Below, in pieces: positions 9,611 through 19,232 of a DNA stretch of 64,000 nucleotides. Numbering within the stretch: position 1 is the first letter of the stretch; every line of letters starts with the position of its first letter. This stretch comes from Staphylococcus haemolyticus (GTDB taxonomy: Bacteria > Bacillota > Bacilli > Staphylococcales > Staphylococcaceae): the NCBI RefSeq assembly GCF_006094395.1, contig NZ_CP035291.1:372001-436000 (forward strand), read 5' to 3'. The notes beneath the pieces were generated by a model. The model saw only the letters and a program-made list of their open reading frames with translations, did not search any database and was not told where the DNA came from. The position numbers were made by a program, and so were the translations under genes.

Positions 9611-10163
9611 AAATATCTTCTTTTTCTGGAATTGGGTAATGTTCGAATATCTGTCCACTTTCAATGGCATTACTTAAGTTTTCTAACCATTTACAATATT
9701 GCTTAGTGTGATCTAATTGAGCTTGGATTTTATCGACTTCTGCTTTAGCATGATCGTCTAAGTCAGCATTTTTTAATGTTTCGTCTAACAGTAATTGTGC
9801 CTTTTCGACCGCTTCTAAATTAGTATCAACTTCACGTTCCCACTTTTGTGTAAAGAAATTTCGGAAAAAATGGAAGAAGTTTTTTTCGGCGATAAAATGT
9901 TGTTTTCTGCTACCACGCGTAAATTGTTGTTTTACGATGTCGAATTCTTGTAATTTCTTGACGCCAGCACTCATGCTAGGTTTGCTCATTTGTAAATGCT
10001 CACGCATCTCATCAAGCGTCATGCTTCCTTCGAAGACCATTGTGCCGTATAAATTACCAACGCTACGATTCGTACCGTACAAATCCATCGTTTCACCGAT
10101 TGAGTTAATTACAAGGTCTTTTGCTTCTTCAATTTTTTGATCATAATTCGTTGAACGTGCCAT
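9609..10163 (-). CDS. cudC: GbsR-type transcriptional regulator of choline metabolism
   Basis: A 184-residue MarR/GbsR-type winged-helix protein. The helix-turn-helix is around residues 50-100 (MTLDEMREHLQ, then MSKPSMSAGVKKL), followed by a KQQFTRGSRKQHF wing and a long helical C-terminal part. GbsR-family proteins sense choline and repress choline uptake and oxidation genes. A GGAGGTG site precedes the ATG. The gene lies between cudT and cudA on the opposite strand, so it is divergent from cudA and convergent with cudT. It most likely binds the 18-bp elements at 7714 and 10389. Confidence 0.88.
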   Translation of the reverse strand: MARSTNYDQKIEEAKDLVINSIGETMDLYGTNRSVGNLYGTMVFEGSMTLDEMREHLQMSKPSMSAGVKKLQEFDIVKQQFTRGSRKQHFIAEKNFFHFFRNFFTQKWEREVDTNLEAVEKAQLLLDETLKNADLDDHAKAEVDKIQAQLDHTKQYCKWLENLSNAIESGQIFEHYPIPEKEDI

Positions 10164-10344
10164 AGTGCACCTCCATTGTTACTTAGTAATTTTTCAAAAG
10201 AGAAATAAACGTTGATGTTCATTTTTCGATTCTAAATCATTATAAAGTGTTTGATGAAAAGTTTCAAAATCGCATATTCATTATTAGCACTTTTGATACT
10301 AAAATTTCAAGTTTATGTAAAAAAAATGTGCAGATATGTGTCGT

Positions 10345-10373
10345 TTGCAAGACTGTGGAAAGTGTGATAATCT
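10345..10373 (+). promoter_or_regulatory. Sigma-A type promoter of cudAB
   Basis: TTGCAA (10345-10350), a 17-base spacer and TAATCT (10368-10373). The operator candidate starts 16 bases further downstream, in the initially transcribed region. Confidence 0.6.
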
Positions 10374-10388
10374 AGTTTTGTAAAATTC

Positions 10389-10406
10389 GTTAAATAAAAA
10401 TTTAAC
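10389..10406. promoter_or_regulatory. Candidate CudC operator in front of cudA
   Basis: GTTAAATAAAAATTTAAC is palindromic with seven-base arms (GTTAAAT/ATTTAAC). It shares spacing and most bases with the element before cudT, and a third half-site CTTAACG follows at 10410-10416. Its place just downstream of the cudA promoter suits repression by CudC. Confidence 0.55.
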
Positions 10407-10427
10407 AAACTTAACGGAGGTAGTTTG

Positions 10428-11918
10428 ATGGAACTTGTAGAGAAATTGTCTAATCGTCAATATATCGATGGTGAATGGGTAGAAAGTTCAAATAAAAATA
10501 CAAGAGATATTATTAATCCTTATAACCAAGAAGTTATCTTTACGGTTGCAGAAGGTACTGCTGAAGATGCAGAAAGAGCAATACTTGCAGCACGTCGCGC
10601 ATTTGAAGATGCCGAGTGGTCACTAGAAACAAGTGAAGTCAGAGGTAAAAAAGTAAGAGCAATTGCGGATAAAATAACAGAAAACCGTGATGAATTAGCC
10701 AAATTAGAAACTTTAGATACTGGTAAAACGTTAGAAGAATCATATGCGGATATGGATGATATAGCTAATGTATTTACTTATTTTGCAGGTTTAGCAGATA
10801 AAGATGGTGGTGAAATGATAAATTCACCAATTCCTAACACTGAGAGTAAAGTAGTTAAAGAACCTGTAGGTGTAGTTACTCAAATCACACCTTGGAACTA
10901 TCCATTACTTCAAGCCTCATGGAAGATCGCACCAGCATTAGCAACCGGATGTTCACTCGTTATGAAACCAAGTGAAATTACGCCATTAACTACCATTCGT
11001 GTATTCGAATTAATGGAGGAAGTTGGCTTCCCTAAAGGCGTTATCAACTTAGTATTAAGTAGCGGTGAAGAAATTGGAGATACGTTATCAGGTCATGAAG
11101 AAGTAGACTTAGTTTCATTCACAGGCGGAATTGAAACAGGTAAACATATCATGAAGAATGCCGCCAATCATGTAACTAACATCGCTTTAGAACTTGGTGG
11201 TAAGAACCCTAATATTATTTTTGATGATGCTGACTTTGAAGTTGCAGTAGATCAAGCGTTAAATGGTGGTTACTTCCACGCAGGTCAAGTATGTTCAGCA
11301 GGTTCACGTATATTAGTACACAACGATATTAAAGCTGACTTTGAAAAGGCATTAATCGATCGTGTAGGCAAAATTAAACTTGGTAATGGTTTCGATGATG
11401 ATACAGAAATGGGGCCAGTGATTTCTACAGAACATCGCAATAAGATTGAAGGTTACATGGAAATTGCAAAAGAAGAAGGCGCTACAATCGCGATCGGCGG
11501 TAAACGTCCAGAACGAGAAGATTTACAAGCTGGTTTGTTCTTTGAACCAACAGTGATTACAGATTGTGATACTTCAATGCGTATCGTTCAAGAAGAAGTC
11601 TTTGGACCAGTTGTGACAATTGAAGGATTTGATAGTGAAGAAGAAGCAATTAAATTAGCTAATGATTCTATTTATGGTTTAGCTGGTGCAGTATTCACTA
11701 AAGATATCGGTAAAGCACAACGTGTAGCTAATAAATTAAAGCTTGGTACAGTTTGGATTAATGATTTCCATCCATACTTTGCACAGGCACCTTGGGGTGG
11801 CTATAAACAATCAGGTATTGGACGTGAACTAGGTAAAGAAGGCTTGGAAGAGTACTTAACTAGTAAACACATCTTAACTAACACAAACCCAGAACCAGTC
11901 AACTTCTTTAGTAAATAA
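10428..11918 (+). CDS. cudA: Betaine aldehyde dehydrogenase
   Basis: A 496-residue NAD-dependent aldehyde dehydrogenase that oxidises betaine aldehyde to glycine betaine. The catalytic Cys is at about residue 289 in GQVCSAGS and the general-base Glu at about 255 in ALELGGKNP. The NAD-binding segments TPWNYPLL and FTGGIETG precede them. The ATG at 10428 is preferred over the TTG at 10425 because GGAGG lies at 10417-10421. It pairs with cudB downstream (141-base gap, no strong terminator), so an osmoprotectant biosynthetic operon is likely. Confidence 0.94.
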   Translation: MELVEKLSNRQYIDGEWVESSNKNTRDIINPYNQEVIFTVAEGTAEDAERAILAARRAFEDAEWSLETSEVRGKKVRAIADKITENRDELAKLETLDTGKTLEESYADMDDIANVFTYFAGLADKDGGEMINSPIPNTESKVVKEPVGVVTQITPWNYPLLQASWKIAPALATGCSLVMKPSEITPLTTIRVFELMEEVGFPKGVINLVLSSGEEIGDTLSGHEEVDLVSFTGGIETGKHIMKNAANHVTNIALELGGKNPNIIFDDADFEVAVDQALNGGYFHAGQVCSAGSRILVHNDIKADFEKALIDRVGKIKLGNGFDDDTEMGPVISTEHRNKIEGYMEIAKEEGATIAIGGKRPEREDLQAGLFFEPTVITDCDTSMRIVQEEVFGPVVTIEGFDSEEEAIKLANDSIYGLAGAVFTKDIGKAQRVANKLKLGTVWINDFHPYFAQAPWGGYKQSGIGRELGKEGLEEYLTSKHILTNTNPEPVNFFSK

Positions 11919-12059
11919 CAAGTCCATGCTAGAGCTTTAGAGTCGTTATATTAATTAACTATGCGACTCTATTTATTTGAGTTATAAAGTTGTATGTATC
12001 AAACTTAAAACATGAAATAAAAAGACATAATAATCAATTTAAGGGAGGACGAATTTATA

Positions 12060-13766
12060 ATGAGTAAAAAGAATTCATATGATTACGTCATTATTGGCGG
12101 CGGTAGTGCAGGATCAGTATTAGGAAATCGTTTAACAGAAGATAAAGATAAAGAGGTATTAGTGTTAGAGGCAGGACGTAGTGACTATCCTTGGGATTTA
12201 TTCATTCAAATGCCAGCAGCATTAATGTTCCCATCAGGTAATCGTTTTTACGATTGGATTTATCAAACGGAAGAAGAACCGCATATGGGACGTAAAGTAG
12301 ACCATGCACGTGGTAAAGTGCTTGGTGGCTCTAGTTCAATTAACGGTATGATTTACCAAAGAGGGAATCCAATGGACTATGAAGGATGGGCTGAACCAGA
12401 AGGTATGGAATCATGGGACTTCGCACATTGTTTACCATACTTTAAACGTTTAGAGAAAACATACGGTGCTACACCATTTGATCAATTCAGAGGACATCAC
12501 GGTCCAATTAAATTAAAACGTGGACCTGCAACAAATCCATTGTTCAAATCATTCTTTGATGCCGGTGTAGAAGCGGGTTATCATAAAACAAAAGATGTGA
12601 ACGGATATAGACAAGAAGGGTTTGGACCGTTTGATAGCCAAGTGCATAATGGTCGTCGTGTTTCAGCATCAAGAGCTTACTTACACCCAGCAATGAAACG
12701 TAAAAACTTAACAGTTAAGACTCGTGCATTTGTCACTAAAATTCATTTTGATGGTAACAAAGCAACAGGGGTAACATTTAAACGTAATGGTAGATATCAT
12801 ACTGTTGACGCCGGTGAAGTTATCTTATCTGGTGGAGCGTTCAACACGCCACAATTATTACAATTATCAGGTATTGGTGACGCAGAATTCTTGAAATCTA
12901 AAGGTATAGAACCACGAATGCATTTACCAGGTGTTGGTGAAAACTTCGAGGACCACTTAGAAGTATATATTCAACACGAATGTAAAGAGCCTGTGTCACT
13001 GCAACCTAGCTTAGATGTTAAACGTATGCCATGGATTGGTTTACAATGGATATTCGCGCGTAAAGGTGCAGCAGCATCAAATCACTTTGAAGGCGGTGCC
13101 TTCGTAAGATCAAATAATCAAGTTGCATACCCTAACTTAATGTTCCACTTCTTACCAATTGCTGTAAGATATGATGGACAAAAAGCACCAGTAGCACATG
13201 GTTACCAAGTTCACGTAGGTCCTATGTATTCTAATTCACGTGGTAGCTTAAAAATTAAATCAAAAGACCCGTTTGAAAAACCAAGTATTGTCTTTAATTA
13301 CCTTTCAACTAAAGAAGACGAACAAGAGTGGGTAGAAGCTATTCGAGTAGCTAGAAATATATTAGCGCAAAAAGCAATGGATCCATTTAATGGAGGTGAA
13401 ATTTCACCAGGACCATCAGTACAAACAGACGAAGAAATCTTGGATTGGGTACGTAGAGATGGTGAAACAGCATTGCATCCATCTTGTAGTGCTAAAATGG
13501 GACCTGCCTCAGATCCAATGTCTGTTGTAGACCCATTAACAATGAAAGTTCACGGTATGGAAAATTTACGTGTTGTTGACGCTTCGGCTATGCCTCGTAC
13601 AACAAACGGTAATATTCATGCACCAGTATTAATGCTTGCTGAAAAAGCAGCAGATATCATCCGTGGTAAGAAACCATTAGAACCACAATATGTAGATTAT
13701 TATAAACATGGCGTAAGCGATGAAAACGCAGGTGCAATGGAATTTGATCCATATTACCAACACTAA
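12060..13766 (+). CDS. cudB: Choline dehydrogenase (GMC oxidoreductase)
   Basis: A 568-residue GMC-family flavoprotein. The FAD dinucleotide fold is at residues 9-35 ([17 protein letters not shown]), and GMC signature 1 ([18 protein letters not shown]) lies near residue 83. The C-terminal active-site region contains [11 protein letters not shown] and [16 protein letters not shown]. It oxidises choline to betaine aldehyde, which CudA then converts to betaine. AAGGGAGG precedes the ATG. Length and order match BetA/CudB. Confidence 0.93.
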   Translation: MSKKNSYDYVIIGGGSAGSVLGNRLTEDKDKEVLVLEAGRSDYPWDLFIQMPAALMFPSGNRFYDWIYQTEEEPHMGRKVDHARGKVLGGSSSINGMIYQRGNPMDYEGWAEPEGMESWDFAHCLPYFKRLEKTYGATPFDQFRGHHGPIKLKRGPATNPLFKSFFDAGVEAGYHKTKDVNGYRQEGFGPFDSQVHNGRRVSASRAYLHPAMKRKNLTVKTRAFVTKIHFDGNKATGVTFKRNGRYHTVDAGEVILSGGAFNTPQLLQLSGIGDAEFLKSKGIEPRMHLPGVGENFEDHLEVYIQHECKEPVSLQPSLDVKRMPWIGLQWIFARKGAAASNHFEGGAFVRSNNQVAYPNLMFHFLPIAVRYDGQKAPVAHGYQVHVGPMYSNSRGSLKIKSKDPFEKPSIVFNYLSTKEDEQEWVEAIRVARNILAQKAMDPFNGGEISPGPSVQTDEEILDWVRRDGETALHPSCSAKMGPASDPMSVVDPLTMKVHGMENLRVVDASAMPRTTNGNIHAPVLMLAEKAADIIRGKKPLEPQYVDYYKHGVSDENAGAMEFDPYYQH

Positions 13767-13817
13767 TTATAAAACACTATATTAATACTTTAGAACCAGT
13801 AAAATTAATAAATCAAT

Positions 13818-13946
13818 GCTACTTTACAAATTTACAGTAGCTGACTGAATTGAGAAGGCGTTTAAATCAAGCTTTTCTTAGTTCTAGTTATCCCTGCGGG
13901 GGGAGTGGGACAATGAATTCAAAATGAATTCTGACTCACTCCCCCC
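13818..13946 (-). repeat. Dispersed intergenic repeat, copy A
   Basis: Read on the minus strand this copy closely matches the element at 54433-54552 and, more loosely, 45864-45990. Shared parts, in order, are GGGAGTG..CAGAATTC, a second CCCACTCCCC arm, GACTAGAACTGAG-like sequence (here AACTAGAACTAAG), AGCTTGATTTAA, and TTCTCARTTCAGTCAGCTACTG. It can fold as two consecutive hairpins. It has no coding potential. It lies between cudB and the AraC gene in a 278-base gap that otherwise holds nothing I recognise. Confidence 0.8.
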
Positions 13947-14044
13947 TTACTATTTAACTTTTGATTTGAAACATTCAGTACAATATCACGTTATTAAACC
14001 CTTCTTAGTCATCAAAGTTTGATATTATAGATTGAAAGAAGTGA

Positions 14045-16333
14045 TTGAGAAGGGCGGGTAAATACCTCTTGAATACTAATTATGAAATCACGTTCGACAC
14101 TAAAAAGGAAGATATAGCTTCTGATTATTTATCGCTAAATTTAATTTTAAAAGGTAACGTCACATGTCAGAGTGAAAATCAAAATAAGCACTATCATGTT
14201 GGAGATTTAATATTAATCAATAGCTATCAAAACTTTTTGATTTTAGAAGATTCAGATGTAAGTTATATGTCGCTCCGACTGTCTAATAATTATTTTTCTC
14301 ATTACATTGAAGATAAGAATATTTATTTTCATTTTGAAGAAGTATCTAAAAAAATACATGATGATATCAAAACATTGTTAGCTAAAATAGGGATTACTTA
14401 TTTAAGAAAAGGGAAGTTTCATCAATTACACATGGATCAAATGATGATTCAATTAATTGAAATGTTGGTGAAATTTATTCCCTATCAATCTAGACAAGAG
14501 TTGATTCATGAACATAATAAAGATGATGTATTTGCTAGTCTCGCTTCAGAATTTATTAATCAACATTTTATGGAACGTATTGGTTTGGATGATTTGTCAG
14601 ACTATATTAATTTGTCTAGTTCGTACACTTCTAGATTATTCACGAAAAAATTAGGAACGTCGTTTAATAGTTATCTTAATAAAGTGAGAACAAGAAATGC
14701 TGAACATGATTTGAAATATAGTGATATTTCAATTACTGACATAGCAATGAAGAATGGTTTTTCTAATTCAACGTCATTAGCGAAACATTTTAAATTATGG
14801 TATCACATGACACCGGGTGATTATCGTAAGGAATTTCAAGTTAAAGACTTGAATCAGTTGAAAATGAAACCTCTAAATAAGCAAAGTATTAAGAGATATA
14901 TTCAATATTTGTCGTCATATGTGAATAATCAAATGGATGTCGTCATTCATTCGGCAGAACCCCAAAAAGAAATCGATATTCAATTAGAAGACAGGCTTGG
15001 ATATTTAAATAAATACAATCATATCGTTCAAATTGGAAGTATCGTCAATATGCGCGTGCATCGTTATAGAGAGCAAATATTGGAAGTGAAAGATAGAGTT
15101 GGTTTAGATACTGTATTGGTACAAGATTTAGTAAATGATACTTCTTGGAGAGAACATGTCGTTGCATCTGATGAAATTATTCCGCATAGCCACCAATATA
15201 TGACCTTAGATGAGTGTTTGTTATTTTTAATGAACCATCAAATACATTTGAGTATTCGTTTGAGACCGCCACATAGTGCAACAGCATTTCAAGCGTATTG
15301 TGATACATGGGTACAGATTCTTAAACATTTTATAAATATGACAACACATAGCAGTAGAATGCAACTTTCAGTAATTATAGACGCTATAGATCTGAAACAG
15401 TACATTCAATTATATGAAGTATTTAATCGTTATATATCTAACGTGAAATTTATTGTAAATTATCAAGATTTCAGTAATCAAAAAAATAACTTGAAGTTAC
15501 TTTTTAAAGATCATTCTGAAAAAGTTAATATGTTAGCGTTTGAAGCTAATCAGAATGACGTAGTCAATTTAGAAGTTTCTGAAGATATACAGTATCAGTA
15601 TGCTAAAAATCATATCAATGAGACAGTAGAAGCGTTAGTCGAATGGCTACCGAAAAAGCAGAAAGATATGCCACTAATGTTACTCAACTGGAATACCTTA
15701 ACTGGTAATTCAAATCTTACTAATGGCGAATATTTTAGAGCGGGTATTATATTTAAACAATTATTAGATATTAATGAAAAAGTTTGTACGGTGGGGTATT
15801 GGCTGAATTATGAATTACATCAAAAATATGGTGTCATGAATGAACATCAATTAATGGGAATTGACTTATATCATCAATTTGATGGTAAACGCCCTGCATT
15901 CTTTACAAGTAATTTCTTTAGAATGTTGCAAAATAATGTAAGATTTAGAAATGAAGAATGTATGGTTGTTGGCGACGATACACATCTTCAAATTGTTGTA
16001 TGGGATGCGGATCATTACAATCCTTATTACACGATTTCAGAGCAGCCGAATGTAATGGAAAAGAGAAATTTTAAAATAGAAATTAATCAACTTCAAAGTG
16101 GGCTATATAAAATTAAACACTACACGTTAGATAAAGAGAACGGTGCTTTATATCGGGTATGGCAACAACACAATACAACATATGGTATGGATCAGGAAAC
16201 GATTGATTATGTTAATCGTATTTCATATCCTAAATTGGATATTGCAGAAGTGGAGGTAGAAGAAACACTTACCTATCATTTAAAAGTAATGACGAATTCC
16301 ATTCATATTATAGAAGTGAATAAGTATGTATAA
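14045..16333 (+). CDS. Large AraC-family transcriptional regulator
   Basis: A 762-residue protein. An N-terminal cupin-like sensor covers about residues 1-150. A double helix-turn-helix AraC domain covers about 170-265 (LDDLSDYINLSSSYTSRLF, then ITDIAMKNGFSNSTSLAKHF). A long C-terminal region of about 490 residues resembles the barrel-like domain of Rsp-type staphylococcal AraC regulators. That architecture is known from a few large virulence and colonisation regulators in S. aureus, but I cannot say which one, if any, is orthologous. The start is uncertain: TTG at 14045 (site AAGAAG) or TTG at 14069 (after AAGGGCGGG) are both possible, and no ATG is suitable. Confidence 0.8.
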   Translation: MRRAGKYLLNTNYEITFDTKKEDIASDYLSLNLILKGNVTCQSENQNKHYHVGDLILINSYQNFLILEDSDVSYMSLRLSNNYFSHYIEDKNIYFHFEEVSKKIHDDIKTLLAKIGITYLRKGKFHQLHMDQMMIQLIEMLVKFIPYQSRQELIHEHNKDDVFASLASEFINQHFMERIGLDDLSDYINLSSSYTSRLFTKKLGTSFNSYLNKVRTRNAEHDLKYSDISITDIAMKNGFSNSTSLAKHFKLWYHMTPGDYRKEFQVKDLNQLKMKPLNKQSIKRYIQYLSSYVNNQMDVVIHSAEPQKEIDIQLEDRLGYLNKYNHIVQIGSIVNMRVHRYREQILEVKDRVGLDTVLVQDLVNDTSWREHVVASDEIIPHSHQYMTLDECLLFLMNHQIHLSIRLRPPHSATAFQAYCDTWVQILKHFINMTTHSSRMQLSVIIDAIDLKQYIQLYEVFNRYISNVKFIVNYQDFSNQKNNLKLLFKDHSEKVNMLAFEANQNDVVNLEVSEDIQYQYAKNHINETVEALVEWLPKKQKDMPLMLLNWNTLTGNSNLTNGEYFRAGIIFKQLLDINEKVCTVGYWLNYELHQKYGVMNEHQLMGIDLYHQFDGKRPAFFTSNFFRMLQNNVRFRNEECMVVGDDTHLQIVVWDADHYNPYYTISEQPNVMEKRNFKIEINQLQSGLYKIKHYTLDKENGALYRVWQQHNTTYGMDQETIDYVNRISYPKLDIAEVEVEETLTYHLKVMTNSIHIIEVNKYV

Positions 16334-16336
16334 ATT

Positions 16337-16382
16337 GGATAATGACAAAAATTAATCATTAATTTTTGTCATTATCCTTTTT
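16337..16382 (+). terminator. Strong terminator after the AraC gene
   Basis: Perfect 17-bp arms (16337-16353 and 16361-16377; GGATAATGAC at the base) with a seven-base loop, followed by five T residues. Confidence 0.92.
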
Positions 16383-16479
16383 CAATTCAAAAATAAATAA
16401 ATTTAGTGCTAAATAGGACAACGATTGAATATTAAATTTAGAGATAAACGATACAATAATAAGTGAGGAGAGATGAATT

Positions 16480-17655
16480 ATGATTAAACAATTAATTAAC
16501 ACTTTACAAGAAAAAGAAGAACGTATGATTGAAATAAGAAGATATTTACATCAACATCCTGAGTTATCATTCAAAGAACAGGAAACGCCAAAATATATCG
16601 CTGATTTCTACAAAGATAAAGATTGCGAAGTAGAGACTAATGTAGGACCTAATGGCGTCAAAGTGACGATAGATAGTGGTAAACCTGGTAAAACAATTGC
16701 GATTAGAGCAGACTTTGACGCTTTACCAATTCAAGAAGCTACGGGCTTACCTTTTGCTTCAAAAAATGAAGGTGTCATGCATGCTTGCGGTCATGATGCA
16801 CACACAGCTTATATGTTAATTTTAGGTGAAACATTAATAGAAATGAAAGATCAATTTAAAGGTAAAGTTATTATTATTCATCAACCAGCAGAAGAAATGC
16901 CTCCAGGTGGTGCGCAAGGCATGATTAAAGATGGCGTGCTTGATGGTGTAGACCATGTGTTAGGTGCACATGTAATGAGCACAATGGAAGCAGGAAAAGT
17001 TTTCTATAGAGAAGGCTTTGTACAAACTGGACGTGCTTACTTTAAATTAAAAGTACAAGGTTCTGGTGGTCATGGATCTTCACCACATATGGCAAACGAT
17101 GCGATCGTTGCAGGTGCTCAATTTGTTACGGAAGTACAAACGATTGTATCAAGACGTTTAAGTCCATTTGAAACAGGCGTTATTACAATCGGTTCATTTG
17201 ATGGTAAAGGTCAATTTAATGTTATTAAAGATGCGGTAGAACTCGAAGGTGATGTAAGAGCGTTAACTGATGACACACGTGACACAATTGAAAAAGAATT
17301 GAAACGCTTAGTAGAAGGTCTTGAATCAACGTTTGGCGTTACATGTGAGTTCGAATTTAAAAAAGATTATCCAGCATTATATAATGACCCTGAATTTACA
17401 CAATATGTTGCACAAACAATTAAAGAAGCGGATGCAGATGATATACAAGGTATTGAAGTTTGTGAACCCCAACCACCTTCAGAGGATTTCGCTTTCTATG
17501 CAGCGACATTACCAAGTACATTTATTTATTCAGGCGCAGCACCAAAAGATGGTATGATTTATCCACATCACCATCCAAAATTCACAATTGATGAATCATC
17601 AATGTTAGTAGCTGCAGAAGCAGTAGGGACAGTCGTTTTAGACTACTTAAGTTAA
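16480..17655 (+). CDS. M20-family amidohydrolase, copy 1
   Basis: A 391-residue metal-dependent amidohydrolase of the M20D/IAL-ILR1 type, which hydrolyses N-acyl amino acids or related amides. The metal and active-site motifs are ACGHDAHT near residues 102-109, PAEEMPPGG near 138-146 and a C-terminal HHHPKF near 364. It is followed 12 bases later by an MFS transporter, and then by a paralog at 19233 with near-identical motif spacing. The block suggests uptake or efflux of an acylated amino acid or aminoacyl conjugate coupled to cleavage. The substrate is unknown. Confidence 0.85.
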   Translation: MIKQLINTLQEKEERMIEIRRYLHQHPELSFKEQETPKYIADFYKDKDCEVETNVGPNGVKVTIDSGKPGKTIAIRADFDALPIQEATGLPFASKNEGVMHACGHDAHTAYMLILGETLIEMKDQFKGKVIIIHQPAEEMPPGGAQGMIKDGVLDGVDHVLGAHVMSTMEAGKVFYREGFVQTGRAYFKLKVQGSGGHGSSPHMANDAIVAGAQFVTEVQTIVSRRLSPFETGVITIGSFDGKGQFNVIKDAVELEGDVRALTDDTRDTIEKELKRLVEGLESTFGVTCEFEFKKDYPALYNDPEFTQYVAQTIKEADADDIQGIEVCEPQPPSEDFAFYAATLPSTFIYSGAAPKDGMIYPHHHPKFTIDESSMLVAAEAVGTVVLDYLS

Positions 17656-17667
17656 GGAGAGAGCATT

Positions 17668-19050
17668 ATGGAAATGAAACAACAACAATTCACTGGAAAT
17701 AATAAGCTTTTATTAGGTATAGTACTCGGCGTAATTACATTTTGGTTGTTTGCGCAATCTTTACTCAATTTAGTGCCAACAATTCAACATTCATTTTCAA
17801 GTAGTATTGGTACAACGAGTATTGCGATTAGTATTACGGCTTTATTTAGTGGTATGTTTGTCGTTGGTGCAGGTAGCTTCGCCGATAAATTAGGTCGCGT
17901 AAAAATGACGTACATTGGTTTAATATTGAGTATTATTGGGTCATTATTGATCATTGTAACACCATTTACGCCAATGTTAATTCTTGGTCGTATTATTCAA
18001 GGGTTATCAGCAGCAGCAATTATGCCATCTACATTAGCGATTATTAAAACGTATTATCAAGGTTCAGATCGACAACGTGCGTTGAGCTTCTGGTCAATTG
18101 GGTCTTGGGGTGGCTCAGGATTTGCTTCTCTATTTGGAGGTATGATTGATACAGCAATTGGTTGGCGCTGGATTTATATTATCTCTATTATTGTTGCGAT
18201 TTTAGCTATTCTATTAATTAAAGGTACTCCTGAAACTAAAGCGAATCAAACAACAAATACTAAATTTGACTTTGTAGGACTTACGTTGTTTGTCATCATG
18301 ATGCTAAGTATTAATGTAGTGATCACTCAAAGTGCTAAATTAGGTTTATTCTCACCAACAATTCTAGCTTTAATTGCAGTGTTTATTATTTCAACAATCA
18401 TCTTTATTCGTGTTGAAATGAAAATGCACTACCCATTAATAGACTTTAAATTATTTAATAATAAAGCCTATACGAGTGCAACAGTTTCTAATTTCATGTT
18501 GAATGGAGTTGCCGGTACGCTAATCGTTGCTAATACATTTGTTCAACAAGGGTTAGGTTTCTCAACATTTCAAACTGGACTACTTTCAATTACGTATTTA
18601 ATTACAGTATTATTGATGATTCGTGTCGGTGAAAAGGTTCTCCAAAAAGTTGGCGCAAGAAAGCCGATGTTACTGGGTACTGCATTGAATATGGTAGGTA
18701 TTCTATTAATATCATTTACATTCCTATCTTCACAAATGTATGTTGTCGTATGTGTCATTGGTTACTTATTATACGGACTAGGATTAGGTTTCTATGCGAC
18801 ACCATCTACAGATACGGCCATTTCAAATTCTCCTGAAGATAAAGTAGGTGTGGCATCTGGTATTTATAAAATGGCATCTTCACTTGGTGGTGCCTTTGGT
18901 ATTGCCCTTTCAGGTACGCTATATGGTATCGGGGCAGCGATGGTTAATATTAACTTTGGTGCAATGTTAGGATTATGGTTGAACATTTTAATGGCAATCA
19001 TTTCATTTACGGTTATACTTATCGGTGTTCCTAAACAACAATCTAAATAA
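17668..19050 (+). CDS. MFS transporter (DHA2-like, 14-span type)
   Basis: A 460-residue major facilitator with about 14 hydrophobic segments. The MFS motif A-like sequence GSFADKLGRVKMTY follows the second helix near residues 71-84, and GRIIQGLSAAAIMP near residues 108-121 resembles motif C-type antiporters. It begins 12 bases after copy 1 of the amidohydrolase with an AAGGAGAG site, so they are cotranscribed. Being sandwiched between two M20 hydrolases suggests that it moves their substrate or product, rather than acting as a general drug pump. Confidence 0.82.
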   Translation: MEMKQQQFTGNNKLLLGIVLGVITFWLFAQSLLNLVPTIQHSFSSSIGTTSIAISITALFSGMFVVGAGSFADKLGRVKMTYIGLILSIIGSLLIIVTPFTPMLILGRIIQGLSAAAIMPSTLAIIKTYYQGSDRQRALSFWSIGSWGGSGFASLFGGMIDTAIGWRWIYIISIIVAILAILLIKGTPETKANQTTNTKFDFVGLTLFVIMMLSINVVITQSAKLGLFSPTILALIAVFIISTIIFIRVEMKMHYPLIDFKLFNNKAYTSATVSNFMLNGVAGTLIVANTFVQQGLGFSTFQTGLLSITYLITVLLMIRVGEKVLQKVGARKPMLLGTALNMVGILLISFTFLSSQMYVVVCVIGYLLYGLGLGFYATPSTDTAISNSPEDKVGVASGIYKMASSLGGAFGIALSGTLYGIGAAMVNINFGAMLGLWLNILMAIISFTVILIGVPKQQSK

Positions 19051-19069
19051 TTAACGATAACCATTTAAC

Positions 19070-19117
19070 AGAAGTATATGCAAGCATTTATCAATGTTCA
19101 CATATGCTTCTTTTTTT
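19070..19117 (+). terminator. Terminator after the MFS gene
   Basis: AGAAGTATATG (19070-19080) pairs with CATATGCTTCT (19101-19111) with one mismatch, followed by seven T residues. It separates the MFS gene from the second amidohydrolase. Confidence 0.82.
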
Positions 19118-19232
19118 CGGGAAAAGAAGACTATAAATGAATGTAACATTGAATCATGTTTGGAACGTATGAAACCGTGACGCAACATTGTTAAACGAGA
19201 AAAGCATATAATGAGGAAAAGGAGTGGATATA

